Made by a program: the position numbers and the translations under genes
DNA from: Rhizobacter sp. AJA081-3
GTDB taxonomy: Bacteria; Pseudomonadota; Gammaproteobacteria; Burkholderiales; Burkholderiaceae_C
Assembly (NCBI RefSeq): GCF_017795745.1
Contig: NZ_CP059067.1
Span: forward strand, 4,588,001-4,652,000
DNA length: 64,000 bases
Direction: 5' to 3'
The notes under the pieces: model-generated
What the model saw: the letters and a program-made list of their open reading frames with translations, nothing else
What the model was told of the DNA's origin: nothing
Databases searched by the model: none
Part shown: positions 55,614-64,000 of the stretch, one piece after another
How the letters are laid out: each line of letters starts with the position of its first letter
Position numbering within the stretch: position 1 is the first letter of the stretch

Positions 55614-56435
55614 ATGCGTTCGACGTTCGCCGCGCTGGCCGCGGCCCTCGCCGCCCCGGCCGCCCTCGCCCAGCCCGCCGAGCCGCTGTGGGAGATCGGC
55701 GCCGGCGCCTTTGCCGTGAGCCAGCAGGCCTACCCCGGCGCGGACGAGCAGGTCAACCGCGGCATCGCCCTGCCCTATGCGCTGTACCGCGGCGAGTTCC
55801 TGCGCGTGGACCGCGGCGGCGCCGGGCTGCGCGCGGTGAAGCAGCCGGCGTTCGAAGTGGACATCGGCGTTTCAGGCGCCTTCGGCGCACGCTCCGACGA
55901 CATCGAGGCACGGCGCGGCATGCCCGACCTGGGCACGCTGATCGAGTTCGGCCCGCGTCTGGTCTGGCGGCTGGACGGCGGCACGCCGACGCCTGGCGCC
56001 GGCCGCTGGCGCGTCGAGCTGCCGCTGCGCGGCGTGTTCGACCTCAGCGACGACTTTCGGCACCGCGGCATGAGCTTCGAGCCCGAGCTGCAGTACGCGC
56101 GGCGCAGTTCCGGCGGCTGGGCCTACAGCGCCAGCGCCGGCCTGGTGTTCGCCGATCGGCGACTGTCGCGCACCTTCTATGCGGTCGACCCGGTCTATGC
56201 CACCGCAGAACGGCCGGCGTACGAGGCTCGTTCCGGCTTGCTGGCCACGCGGCTGGGGCTGACGGTCTCGCGCTCTCTCTCGCCCGACTGGCGCCTGTTC
56301 GGTTTCGCGCGGCTGGACAGCGTGGCCGGCGCCGCCAACCGCGAGAGTCCTCTGGTGCGCCGCACCACCGGCGGCAGCGTGGGCCTCGGCGTGGCCTGGA
56401 CCTGGCTGCGCTCGGAGCGCCCAGCCGCCGACTGA
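55614..56435 (+). CDS. MipA/OmpV-family outer-membrane protein
   Basis: The 273-residue protein has a signal peptide (STFAALAAALAAPAALA, cleavage near 20) and the MipA/OmpV pattern: WEIGAGAFAVSQQAYPGADEQ, then ALPYALYRGEFLRVDRGG and alternating strands to a final aromatic W-x-W. These proteins scaffold murein enzymes or serve as porins. AGGAG lies 7 bases before the ATG at 55614. It stands alone between the VWA gene and a hydrolase gene. Confidence 0.85.
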   Translation: MRSTFAALAAALAAPAALAQPAEPLWEIGAGAFAVSQQAYPGADEQVNRGIALPYALYRGEFLRVDRGGAGLRAVKQPAFEVDIGVSGAFGARSDDIEARRGMPDLGTLIEFGPRLVWRLDGGTPTPGAGRWRVELPLRGVFDLSDDFRHRGMSFEPELQYARRSSGGWAYSASAGLVFADRRLSRTFYAVDPVYATAERPAYEARSGLLATRLGLTVSRSLSPDWRLFGFARLDSVAGAANRESPLVRRTTGGSVGLGVAWTWLRSERPAAD

Positions 56436-56472
56436 GCGTGATCGCCGCGCCTGCCGCCGCTATGCTTGCGCG

Positions 56473-57372
56473 ATGAGCAGCCCCTGGTTCGACGGATTCA
56501 CGGCCGGCTTCCACGAGGTCGGCGGCCTGCAGCTGCATGCGCGCATCGGCGGCCGCGCCGATGCGCCGGCGCTGCTGATGCTGCACGGCTTCCCGCAGAC
56601 GCATGCGATGTGGCACCGCGTCGCGCAGCAACTGGCGCCGCACTTCCGCATCGTGCTGCCCGACCTGCGCGGCTACGGCGACTCCGACAAGCCGCGCGGC
56701 GAGGCCGGCCACGCCAACTACAGCAAGCGCGCGATGGCCGCCGACCTGGCGGCGCTGATGCGCTCGCTCGGCCACGAGCGCTACTTCGTCGCCGGCCACG
56801 ACCGCGGCGCCCGAGTGGCGCACCGTCTCGCGCTCGACCACGCCGGCGCGGTGCGCAGGCTCGCGCTGCTGGACATCGCGCCGACGCTGGACATGTACGA
56901 GGCCACCGACATGCGCTTCGCCAGCGCCTACTACCACTGGTTCCACCTGATCCAGCCGCACCCGCTGCCCGAACGCATGATCGGCGCCGACCCGCGCTTC
57001 TACCAGCGCGCCAAGCTCGGCGGCTGGGGTTCCAAGGGCACCGGCTACATGGAAGATGAAGCGCTGGCCGAATACGAGCGCTGCTTCTGCCGCCCCGAAG
57101 CGATCCACGCGGTCTGCGAGGATTACCGCGCCTCCGCCACGATCGACCTCGAGCACGATCGTGCCTCGCGCGCGGCCGGCCAGCGCATCGCCTGCGACAC
57201 GCTGGTGCTGTGGGGCGAGCGCGGCGTGGTGCACGCGCTGTTCGATCCGCTGGCGCTGTGGCAGGCGCAATGCAGCGCGGCGGTCAGCGGCCACGTGATG
57301 CCGGCGGGCCACTACATCGCCGAAGAGCTGCCCGACGAAACGGCGCGCGAACTGCGCGACTTCTTCGTCTGA
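56473..57372 (+). CDS. Alpha/beta hydrolase, fluoroacetate dehalogenase-like
   Basis: The 299-residue hydrolase has HGFPQTHAMWHR (38-49), DLRGYGDSDKP (64-74) and nucleophile D110 in GHDRGARV, with R111 and R114, D134, H155-W156 in YYHWF, W185 and H280. In the characterised fluoroacetate dehalogenase RPA1163 these residues, at the same numbers, are nucleophile, carboxylate-binding arginines, acid, halide pocket and general base; its Y219 corresponds to Y218 here. Defluorination or dechlorination of haloacetates is therefore likely. It is preceded by 37 bases and no regulator is linked. Confidence 0.85.
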   Translation: MSSPWFDGFTAGFHEVGGLQLHARIGGRADAPALLMLHGFPQTHAMWHRVAQQLAPHFRIVLPDLRGYGDSDKPRGEAGHANYSKRAMAADLAALMRSLGHERYFVAGHDRGARVAHRLALDHAGAVRRLALLDIAPTLDMYEATDMRFASAYYHWFHLIQPHPLPERMIGADPRFYQRAKLGGWGSKGTGYMEDEALAEYERCFCRPEAIHAVCEDYRASATIDLEHDRASRAAGQRIACDTLVLWGERGVVHALFDPLALWQAQCSAAVSGHVMPAGHYIAEELPDETARELRDFFV

Positions 57373-57479
57373 CCGTCGCTTGATCATCGCCTGAACTGCG
57401 CCGGGAAAGCCGGGCTTTCCTCGGCACGGGCCACGCGCGCGGCGGCTACCATCGCCGCGATCCGTCGTGAGGAGTGCGC

Positions 57480-59108
57480 ATGTTCGCCTGGCTGAAACGG
57501 CTCGACCAGCATTTCCCGGTGCGCTACAGCGCCTGGCTCTTCTGCGCCGTGGCGCTGATGCTGTCCACCTTCTCGTGGGTGGCCTTCGGCACGGGCGGCT
57601 GGCTCGCGCTGCTGTTCCTCTTCCTGACCTTGCTGGGCGCGCGCGACACGCAGCAGGCGCACCACTCGATCCTGCGCAACTACCCGGTGATGGGGCACCT
57701 GCGCTTCATGCTCGAGTTCATCCGGCCCGAGATCCGCCAGTACTTCTTCGAGAGCGACCGCGAGACGGTGCCGTTCTCGCGCCAGCAGCGTTCGCTGGTC
57801 TACCAGCGCGCCAAGGGCCAGCCCGACAAGCGGCCGTTCGGCACGCAACTCGACGTCGCCGCGATCGGCTACGAGTGGATCAACCACTCGCTGCAACCCA
57901 CGACCATCGCCACGCACGACTTCCGCGTCACCATCGGCGAAGGCCGCGCCCAGCCCTACAGTGCCAGTGTCTTCAACATCTCAGCGATGAGCTTCGGCGC
58001 GCTGTCGGCCAACGCCATCCTGGCACTCAACGAAGGCGCACGGCGCGGCGGCTTCGCGCACGACACCGGCGAGGGCTCGATCAGCCGCTACCACCGCGAG
58101 AACGGCGGTGACCTGATCTGGGAGATCGGCTCGGGCTACTTCGGCTGCCGCCACGCCGACGGCCGCTTCAGCGAGGAGCGCTTCACCGAGAACGCACGGC
58201 TCGAGCAGGTGAAGATGATCGAGCTGAAGCTCAGCCAGGGCGCCAAGCCGGGCCATGGCGGCGTGCTGCCCGGCCCGAAGGTGACGCCCGAGATCGCCGA
58301 GGCGCGCGGCGTGGCGGTGGGCGTGGACTGCGTCTCGCCGGCCAGCCACGGCGCCTTCTCCACACCGGTGGAGATGATGCATTTCATCGAGCGGCTGCGC
58401 GAGCTCTCGGGCGGCAAGCCCACCGGCTTCAAGCTGTGCATCGGCCACCCCTGGGAATGGTTCGCCATCGCCAAGGCGATGCTCGAGACCGGCATCGTGC
58501 CGGACTTCATCGTCGTCGACGGCGCCGAGGGCGGCACCGGCGCGGCGCCGCTGGAGTTCACCGACCACGTCGGCGCGCCGCTGCAGGAAGGCCTGCTGCT
58601 GGTGCACAACACGCTGGTCGGGCTCAACCTGCGCTCGCGCGTCAAGCTGGGCTGCGCCGGCAAGGTGGTCAGCGCCTTCGACATCGCGCGCATGATGGCG
58701 CTCGGTGCCGACTGGTGCAACGCGGCGCGCGGCTTCATGTTCGCGCTGGGCTGCATCCAGGCCCAGCACTGCCACACGGGGCACTGCCCGACCGGCGTGG
58801 CCACGCAGGACCCGCAGCGCCAGAAGGCGCTGGTCGTTCCGGCCAAGAGCGAGCGCGTCTACAACTTCCATCAGCAGACCCTGCATGCACTGAAGGAACT
58901 CGTGCAGGCCGCCGGCCTGAAGCACCCCGGCGAGATCAGCGCGTCGCACATCGTGCGGCGCAACTCCGAGCACGGCGTGAAGCTGCTGGCCAACCTGCTG
59001 CCCTACGTCGAGCCCGGCGCGCTGCTGACGGGCGAGATGCCGCACCAGGTGTTTCGCACCTACTGGCCGATGGCCCAGGCGGGCAGTTTCGGGGTGCTGC
59101 GGACTTAA
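57480..59108 (+). CDS. FMN-binding glutamate-synthase-like membrane protein
   Basis: The 542-residue protein starts with two membrane helices (about 20-36 and 42-58) and continues with the FMN-binding, TIM-barrel domain of glutamate synthase (about 130-520). SMSFGALSANA-type AMSFGALSANAI, GSGYFGCR, KPGHGGVLPG and the cysteine motif HCHTGHCPTGVATQ are visible. The amidotransferase and ferredoxin-fusion parts of true GltB are missing. The family is widespread and uncharacterised; it need not make glutamate. GGAG lies before ATG 57480; GTG 57474 is an alternative. Confidence 0.85.
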   Translation: MFAWLKRLDQHFPVRYSAWLFCAVALMLSTFSWVAFGTGGWLALLFLFLTLLGARDTQQAHHSILRNYPVMGHLRFMLEFIRPEIRQYFFESDRETVPFSRQQRSLVYQRAKGQPDKRPFGTQLDVAAIGYEWINHSLQPTTIATHDFRVTIGEGRAQPYSASVFNISAMSFGALSANAILALNEGARRGGFAHDTGEGSISRYHRENGGDLIWEIGSGYFGCRHADGRFSEERFTENARLEQVKMIELKLSQGAKPGHGGVLPGPKVTPEIAEARGVAVGVDCVSPASHGAFSTPVEMMHFIERLRELSGGKPTGFKLCIGHPWEWFAIAKAMLETGIVPDFIVVDGAEGGTGAAPLEFTDHVGAPLQEGLLLVHNTLVGLNLRSRVKLGCAGKVVSAFDIARMMALGADWCNAARGFMFALGCIQAQHCHTGHCPTGVATQDPQRQKALVVPAKSERVYNFHQQTLHALKELVQAAGLKHPGEISASHIVRRNSEHGVKLLANLLPYVEPGALLTGEMPHQVFRTYWPMAQAGSFGVLRT

Positions 59109-59212
59109 GCGGGCTTCACGAGAGCGGGGGGATCTCACCACCGGGTTGCGGGGATGCGACACGAACGTGCGCCATCGACAATGGCTACATTCCGAAACAA
59201 GTTCCCGCCACC

Positions 59213-59857
59213 ATGTCCCGCATCTTCCTGCTCATCAATGACCCGCTGGTAGCGGGGCGCATGCGCGGCCTCATCGATGCCACGCCGGGGCTGCAGACGG
59301 TGGGCTGGGTCGCCACGATGGACCAGGCACGCACCCAGTTGCCCGCCCTGCAGGCCGATCTGGTGCTGTCAGACCTGCAGCTCGCCGACGGCTGGGTGGC
59401 CGGCTTCGTCGACGAGATCTCGACCAGCGTGCGCTACGGCCGGCCGAAGACGCTGTTGGTGACGATGTCGCTGGACGATTCGCAGCTGATCGACGCGCTG
59501 GTGCGCGGTGCCGATGGCTACTTCGTGCAGGGCCAGTCGCCGCAGTCGCTGATCGCGGCCGTTGAGCAGACGCTGTCCGGCGGCGCCGAGATGGCACCGG
59601 GCATCGCGCGGCAGGTGAAGGCGCATTTCGATGCCGCCGCCTGGAAGCGCAGCGACCGCCTCGACGACGAGAACCCGCTGCACCCGGACCGCGTCGAGCG
59701 CCAGGTGCTGCAGTGGATCTGTGACGGCTTCCTGCCGCACGAAATCGCCCGCGACCTGCGCATCTCGACGCGAGAAGTGGCGCTGCGCGTGCGAACCCTC
59801 TACCGCAAGATGCAGCTCGATCGCCGCACGGCGACCCTCACGCTGCAGATGGCTTGA
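59213..59857 (+). CDS. LuxR-type response regulator with degenerate receiver
   Basis: The 214-residue protein has a receiver-like domain (about 1-125) that keeps the phospho-acceptor (VLSDLQL, D54) and a C-terminal helix-turn-helix (about 160-212, LQWICDGFLPHEIARDLRIS). The usual N-terminal acidic pair is LINDP, with only one aspartate, and the conserved lysine near YFVQG is replaced, so phosphorylation may be weak or absent. No kinase gene is adjacent. It ends 12 bases before a convergent gene. Confidence 0.8.
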   Translation: MSRIFLLINDPLVAGRMRGLIDATPGLQTVGWVATMDQARTQLPALQADLVLSDLQLADGWVAGFVDEISTSVRYGRPKTLLVTMSLDDSQLIDALVRGADGYFVQGQSPQSLIAAVEQTLSGGAEMAPGIARQVKAHFDAAAWKRSDRLDDENPLHPDRVERQVLQWICDGFLPHEIARDLRISTREVALRVRTLYRKMQLDRRTATLTLQMA

Positions 59858-59869
59858 ACGAACGGCGGC

Positions 59870-60490
59870 TCAGGCCGTCGGCGGCCTCGTGTCGATGAAG
59901 CTCTGCCTCGCGTTGAGCTTCTCGGCCAGCTTCGCCAGATTGGCGTGCTGGTCGCGCCACGCGATGTGCGGGAAGCGGAAGTCGAGGTAGCCCAGCGCAC
60001 AACCGACCGCGATGTCGGCCAGCGACAGGTGGATGCCCGAGCACCAGGGCTTGTCGCCCAGGCCGGTGCTCATGGCCGCCAGCGCACCGTGCACGCGGCT
60101 CATCTGGCGGTCGATCCAGGCCTGGCTGCGCTGTTCGGCGCTGCGCCCGGCCCAGGTGGCCTCCAGGCGCGCGAGGATGGCGGCGTCCAGCACGCCATCG
60201 GCCAGCGCCTCCCAGGTGCGCACCTCGGTACGCTCGCGGCTGCCTTCCGGGATCAGCCGGCTGACCGGCGAGCGCGTGTCGACGTATTCGACGATCACGC
60301 GAGAATCGAACACCGCCTCGCCGCCTTCGAGCACCAGGCAGGGCACCTTGCCCAGCGGGTTGGCCTTCAGGATGGCCTCGGCGTTCCAGACATCCTCGAG
60401 TTCGAACTGGTAGTCGAGCTTCTTCTCGGCCATCACGATGCGCACCTTGCGCACGTAGGGGCTGGTGAGAGCGCCGATGAGTTTCATCAT
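59870..60490 (-). CDS. Glutathione S-transferase family protein
   Basis: The 206-residue protein has the N-terminal thioredoxin-like domain (GALTSPYVRKVRIVM, NPLGKVPCL and the glutathione-contacting DSRVIVEY) and a helical C-terminal domain (about 90-200, LSLADIAVGCALGYLDFRFP). The catalytic residue would be the serine in TSPY. Two methionines at the start (60490, 60487) cannot be distinguished. It is 29 bases downstream of codA on the same strand and may be cotranscribed. Substrate unknown. Confidence 0.88.
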   Translation of the reverse strand: MMKLIGALTSPYVRKVRIVMAEKKLDYQFELEDVWNAEAILKANPLGKVPCLVLEGGEAVFDSRVIVEYVDTRSPVSRLIPEGSRERTEVRTWEALADGVLDAAILARLEATWAGRSAEQRSQAWIDRQMSRVHGALAAMSTGLGDKPWCSGIHLSLADIAVGCALGYLDFRFPHIAWRDQHANLAKLAEKLNARQSFIDTRPPTA

Positions 60491-60519
60491 GCTGTGATTC
60501 TTCCGTCCCTGTGTTCGAT

Positions 60520-61818
60520 TCATTCTAGCGAAGGGGGCTGTTCGCCGGCCCGGCGCAAACGCCAATCGACCTGCGCCGGCCGGCCGGGCAGCGCCAGTGA
60601 CGCCGTGGCCGGCGGCGTGCGTGCGATCACCTGGCCGCGGCGCACCACCAGCAGCCGCGTGGCGCGCAGGCGGATGGCCTCGATGGGGTCGCGTGCCTGC
60701 AGCAGCACGAAGTCGGCCGGCTTGCCGACCTCGATGCCGTGATCGTCCAGGCCGAGGATCTTCGCGCTGTTCACCGTCACCGCGTCGAAGCAGGCGCGCA
60801 TCTGCGCCTGCGAGGTCATCTGCGCCACGTGCAGGCCCATCGCCGCGACCTCCAGCATGTCGGCACTGCCCAGCGAGTACCAGGGGTCCATCACGCAGTC
60901 GTGGCCGAAGCCGACGTTGATTCCCGCGGCCAACAGCTCGGGCACGCGCGTCATGCCGCGCCGCTTCGGGTAGGTGTCGTGGCGGCCCTGCAGCGTGATG
61001 TTGATCAGCGGGTTGGCGATCGCGTGCACGCCGGCCTCGCGCATCAGCGGCAGCAGCTTGGACACGTAGTAATTGTCCATCGAGTGCATGGACGTGAGGT
61101 GCGAGCCGGTGACGCGGCCGTGCAGGCCGAGTCGCTGCGTGTGGAAGGCCAGCGTCTCGATGTGGCGGCTCAGCGGGTCGTCGCTCTCGTCGCAGTGCAT
61201 GTCGACGCGCAGGCCGCGCTCGGCGGCGAGCTCGCACAGGATCTTCACGCTGTCCGCCCCGTCGGCCATCGTGCGCTCGAAGTGCGGGATGCCGCCGACC
61301 ACGTCGACGCCCTTGTCGAGTGCGCGTTTCAGGTTGGCCAATGCGGTGGGCGAGCGCAGCACGCCGTCCTGCGGGAATGCGACGAGCTGCAGGTCGAGGT
61401 AGGGCCGCACCTTCTCGCGCACGTGAAGCAGCGCCTCGACGGCGAGCAACCGGTCGTCGCAGACATCGACGTGCGAGCGGATCGCCAGCAGACCCTTGGC
61501 CACCGCCCAGTCGCAGTACTGCAGCGCGCGCTCGACCAGCGCCTCCTGCGTGAGCTGCGGCTTGAGCTCGCCCCACAGCGCGATGCCTTCGAGCAGCGTG
61601 CCGCTGGCGTTCACGCGCGGCAGACCGAAACTCAGCGTCGCGTCCATGTGGAAGTGGGCATCGACGAAGGGCGGGCTGAGCAGCTGGCCCTGGCCGTCGA
61701 TCACCGACGCGCCCTCGGGAGCCGGCAGGTTCGGCGCGATGGCGGCGATGCGGCCAGCGTGCACCAGCACGTCGAGGCCAGTGCGGCCATCGGGGAGCGT
61801 GACGTTGCGGATCAGCAT
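60520..61818 (-). CDS. codA: Cytosine deaminase
   Basis: The 432-residue amidohydrolase converts cytosine to uracil and ammonia. The zinc-binding histidines are H55 and H57 in FVDAHFHMD, the catalytic pair is H208 and E211 in MHCDESDD, and a later FGHDCVMDPWY carries the metal aspartate; this matches CodA of E. coli (427 residues). The related creatinine and isoguanine deaminases cannot be excluded. No codB permease is adjacent; the NCS1 domain 20 kb away is a sensor fusion. Confidence 0.88.
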   Translation of the reverse strand: MLIRNVTLPDGRTGLDVLVHAGRIAAIAPNLPAPEGASVIDGQGQLLSPPFVDAHFHMDATLSFGLPRVNASGTLLEGIALWGELKPQLTQEALVERALQYCDWAVAKGLLAIRSHVDVCDDRLLAVEALLHVREKVRPYLDLQLVAFPQDGVLRSPTALANLKRALDKGVDVVGGIPHFERTMADGADSVKILCELAAERGLRVDMHCDESDDPLSRHIETLAFHTQRLGLHGRVTGSHLTSMHSMDNYYVSKLLPLMREAGVHAIANPLINITLQGRHDTYPKRRGMTRVPELLAAGINVGFGHDCVMDPWYSLGSADMLEVAAMGLHVAQMTSQAQMRACFDAVTVNSAKILGLDDHGIEVGKPADFVLLQARDPIEAIRLRATRLLVVRRGQVIARTPPATASLALPGRPAQVDWRLRRAGEQPPSLE

Positions 61819-61890
61819 GGTTCGGCATGACCTCCGAGGTCATCGACGGTGGAATCGGGTTCCCGCAGCATACGTGCAAGCCAACCCTAG

Positions 61891-62145
<255 letters not shown>

Positions 62146-62247
62146 AGCGCGGGTTGACCCTCTCCCAAGTTCGAAGGCGCGCGAACGCGGGGGAACTGCC
62201 TTCTTTGAGGGGGTGCGCCGGGGCAGCGGCGGGCGTTCACTGGCGAC

Positions 62248-62919
62248 ATGTCGCTTCGCATCGCCCTCGCTTCCCGCCCCGCGGCCCCGCCGCGGGTGCA
62301 GACGCGCGGCGAGGAGATCGCCAACGCCGCCAGCCACGCGCTGGCCTGCGCGCTGCCCGTGCTGGCCTGGCCGCTGCTGTCCGAGGCAGCCCGGCGGCAG
62401 TCGGGCACGCTGGGCGTGCTGTCGGTGGCGGTGTTCTGCCTCACGATGGTGCTGCAGTTCGTCGCCTCGGCGGTGTTCCATGCGCTGCCGCCAGGGCGCG
62501 CCAAGCTGTGGGCACGCTCCGTCGACCACGCGGCGATCTACGTCTTCATCGCCGGCAGCAGCACGCCCTTCACGCTCGGCGCGATGCCGGGCACGGCGGG
62601 CGTGGCCACCTGCCTGCTCGTGTGGTCGCTGGCCTTGTGGGGCGCCTCGCTGAAGCTGCGGCGCCGGCTCACCAACCGGCGCCTGTCGACCGGCCTGTAC
62701 GTGCTGCTCGGCTGGGGCGCGCTGCTCGCGGCCTGGCCGGGGCTGCAGTTGCTTGACTCGTCGGCGCTGCTCTGGCTGGCCGCCGGCGGCGCGGCCTACC
62801 TGGTGGGCACGGCCTTCTTCGTGTTCGACTCGTCGCTGCGCTTCGGCCACTTCGTGTGGCACCTGTTCGTGATGGCAGGCAGCGGCTGCCACCTGTGCGC
62901 GGCCCTCGGGCTGGGCTGA
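62248..62919 (+). CDS. Hemolysin III/PAQR-family membrane protein
   Basis: The 223-residue protein has about seven membrane helices with the PAQR metal-site residues: the serine and histidine in SAVFHAL, the aspartate in RSVDHAAIYVFIAGSSTPF (about 90-108) and the paired histidines in FGHFVWHLFV (about 199-208). Members may act as ceramidase-like or zinc-dependent hydrolases in the membrane; haemolytic activity of bacterial homologues is not established here. It follows the c-subunit gene by 102 bases without another marker. Confidence 0.85.
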   Translation: MSLRIALASRPAAPPRVQTRGEEIANAASHALACALPVLAWPLLSEAARRQSGTLGVLSVAVFCLTMVLQFVASAVFHALPPGRAKLWARSVDHAAIYVFIAGSSTPFTLGAMPGTAGVATCLLVWSLALWGASLKLRRRLTNRRLSTGLYVLLGWGALLAAWPGLQLLDSSALLWLAAGGAAYLVGTAFFVFDSSLRFGHFVWHLFVMAGSGCHLCAALGLG

Positions 62920-62954
62920 GCGGGCCACTCTCGCCCGCAACGCCTGCGCTGCGA

Positions 62955-64000
62955 TCAGCCGACCGTGCGGAAGACGCTCACCACCCTGGCCAGCTGAAGG
63001 GTCTGATCCTTCAGGCTCTCGGCCGCAGCAGCCGACTGTTCGACGAGCGCGGCGTTCTGCTGCGTCATCTGGTCGAGCTGGGTGACGGCGGTGTTGACCT
63101 GGCCGATGCCGTCGCTCTGCTCGGCGGCGGCGGCGGTGATCTCGCCGATGATGTCGGAGACACGCTGCACCGAGCCGACGATCTCGCCCATGGTCTGTCC
63201 GGCGTCGGCGACGAGCCGGGAGCCGGCCTCGACGCGCTCGACGCTGGCGCCGATCAGGCCCTTGATCTCCTTGGCGGCTTCGGCCGAGCGCTGGGCCAGG
63301 CTGCGCACCTCGGAGGCGACGACGGCGAAGCCGCGGCCCTGCTCGCCGGCACGGGCGGCTTCCACCGCGGCGTTCAGCGCGAGGATGTTGGTCTGGAAGG
63401 CGATGCCGTCGATGACGCCGATGATGTCGGAGATCTTCTTGGAGCTGGTGTTGATCTCGTCCATGGTGAAGACCACCTGCGAGACCACGGTGCCACCGCG
63501 CTGGGCCACCTCGGCAGCGGACGCCGCGAGCTGGTTGGCCTGGCGGGCCGAGTCGGCGCTTTGCCGCACGGTGGCGGTGAGTTCCTCCATGGCACTCGCA
63601 GTCTGCTGAAGATTGCTCGCCGTCTGTTCCGTTCGTGCGGAGAGGTCCTGGTTGCCCGTGGCGATCTCCACGCTGGCGGTGGTGATGCTGTCGGTGCTCC
63701 GGCGCACGCCGTCGACCAGCGAGTTCAGCCGGTCGCGGGTTCGCTCGAGCTCCGCCATCAGGCCGCGCATCTCGTGGGGTGCGGTCGTCGGCGCCGTCAA
63801 ATCGCCGTCTGCGATGTGCCGCAGAGCCTCACGGGCCTGCGCCGGATCGACACCCAGTTCGCGCTGGACCGTCTTCGCCAGCAAGGCCGTCAGCGCGCCG
63901 GCGACGATCACGGCGAACCCGGCCAGCGCCAGGGACAACAACGTGAGCTGCTGCGCTCGCTGCTGGGTGTTCTGATGGGCGACCTGTGCCTCTTGGCGCC
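62955..64000 (-). CDS. Methyl-accepting chemotaxis protein (N-terminus beyond window)
   Basis: The visible 347 codons give the end of the ligand region, a second membrane helix ([19 protein letters not shown]), a HAMP-like linker and the complete cytoplasmic signalling domain. The tip [20 protein letters not shown] is canonical. Reading continues in frame to the right edge (codons for [11 protein letters not shown]), so the ligand domain and the true start lie outside. The C-terminus ends soon after the coiled region without the pentapeptide for CheR docking. Different in sequence from the receptor at 35363. Confidence 0.93.
   Translation of the reverse strand, partial: RQEAQVAHQNTQQRAQQLTLLSLALAGFAVIVAGALTALLAKTVQRELGVDPAQAREALRHIADGDLTAPTTAPHEMRGLMAELERTRDRLNSLVDGVRRSTDSITTASVEIATGNQDLSARTEQTASNLQQTASAMEELTATVRQSADSARQANQLAASAAEVAQRGGTVVSQVVFTMDEINTSSKKISDIIGVIDGIAFQTNILALNAAVEAARAGEQGRGFAVVASEVRSLAQRSAEAAKEIKGLIGASVERVEAGSRLVADAGQTMGEIVGSVQRVSDIIGEITAAAAEQSDGIGQVNTAVTQLDQMTQQNAALVEQSAAAAESLKDQTLQLARVVSVFRTVG

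Overview
This 64-kb window is high-GC chromosomal DNA whose protein families point to a betaproteobacterium of the order Burkholderiales, most like the Rubrivivax/Methylibium/Leptothrix group. The basis is metX-metW, lptD-surA-rsmA with a divergent amgK, a DUF4148 protein, an NCS1-permease/histidine-kinase fusion and a urea/amide operon. This placement rests on family recognition only; no 16S or marker search was possible. I see no tRNA, rRNA, insertion sequence, prophage or CRISPR array. Genes are densely packed, and no gene-free stretch exceeds about 260 bases.

Layout. 1-4953: a dicarboxylate-type two-component pair, cut by the left edge, divergent from NADP malic enzyme. 5207-6064: a secreted barnase-type RNase with its barstar inhibitor. 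6282-12909: outer-membrane biogenesis and rRNA methylation (rsmA, surA, lptD), amgK and a LysR regulator. 13114-19153: single genes (DUF4148 protein, FAD protein, FliL-like protein, M20 peptidase, lipase-like hydrolase, crotonase). 19321-25142: a complete RND efflux operon. 25167-29135: a metallo-beta-lactamase-fold protein, then metX-metW behind a SAM-II riboswitch whose aptamer overlaps the end of a VanW-family gene. 29215-38550: a dense signalling block with receiver, HD-GYP, solute-binding protein, PAS kinase, HTH-receiver fusion, receiver-Hpt protein, chemoreceptor and CheW.

37669-55527 is the most coherent system: uptake and breakdown of urea or short amides. An 1138-residue NCS1-permease/kinase/receiver fusion and a LuxR-type response regulator face an ABC transporter operon (urtABCDE-like), formamidase fmdA and fmdB. 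An aliphatic amidase (amiE) follows further on with a CbbQ/MoxR-type AAA ATPase and a VWA protein. Upstream of both the transporter operon and amiE lies the same palindrome TACGTC-N4-GACGTA, at an identical distance (23 bp) from an aligned -10-like hexamer. The two operons therefore look like one regulon, probably controlled by the neighbouring response regulator.

55614-64000: MipA/OmpV porin-like protein, an alpha/beta hydrolase that carries the catalytic and halide-binding residues of fluoroacetate dehalogenase, an FMN glutamate-synthase-like protein, a LuxR-type regulator, a glutathione transferase, cytosine deaminase, a stand-alone ATP synthase c subunit, a hemolysin III/PAQR protein and a chemoreceptor cut by the right edge.
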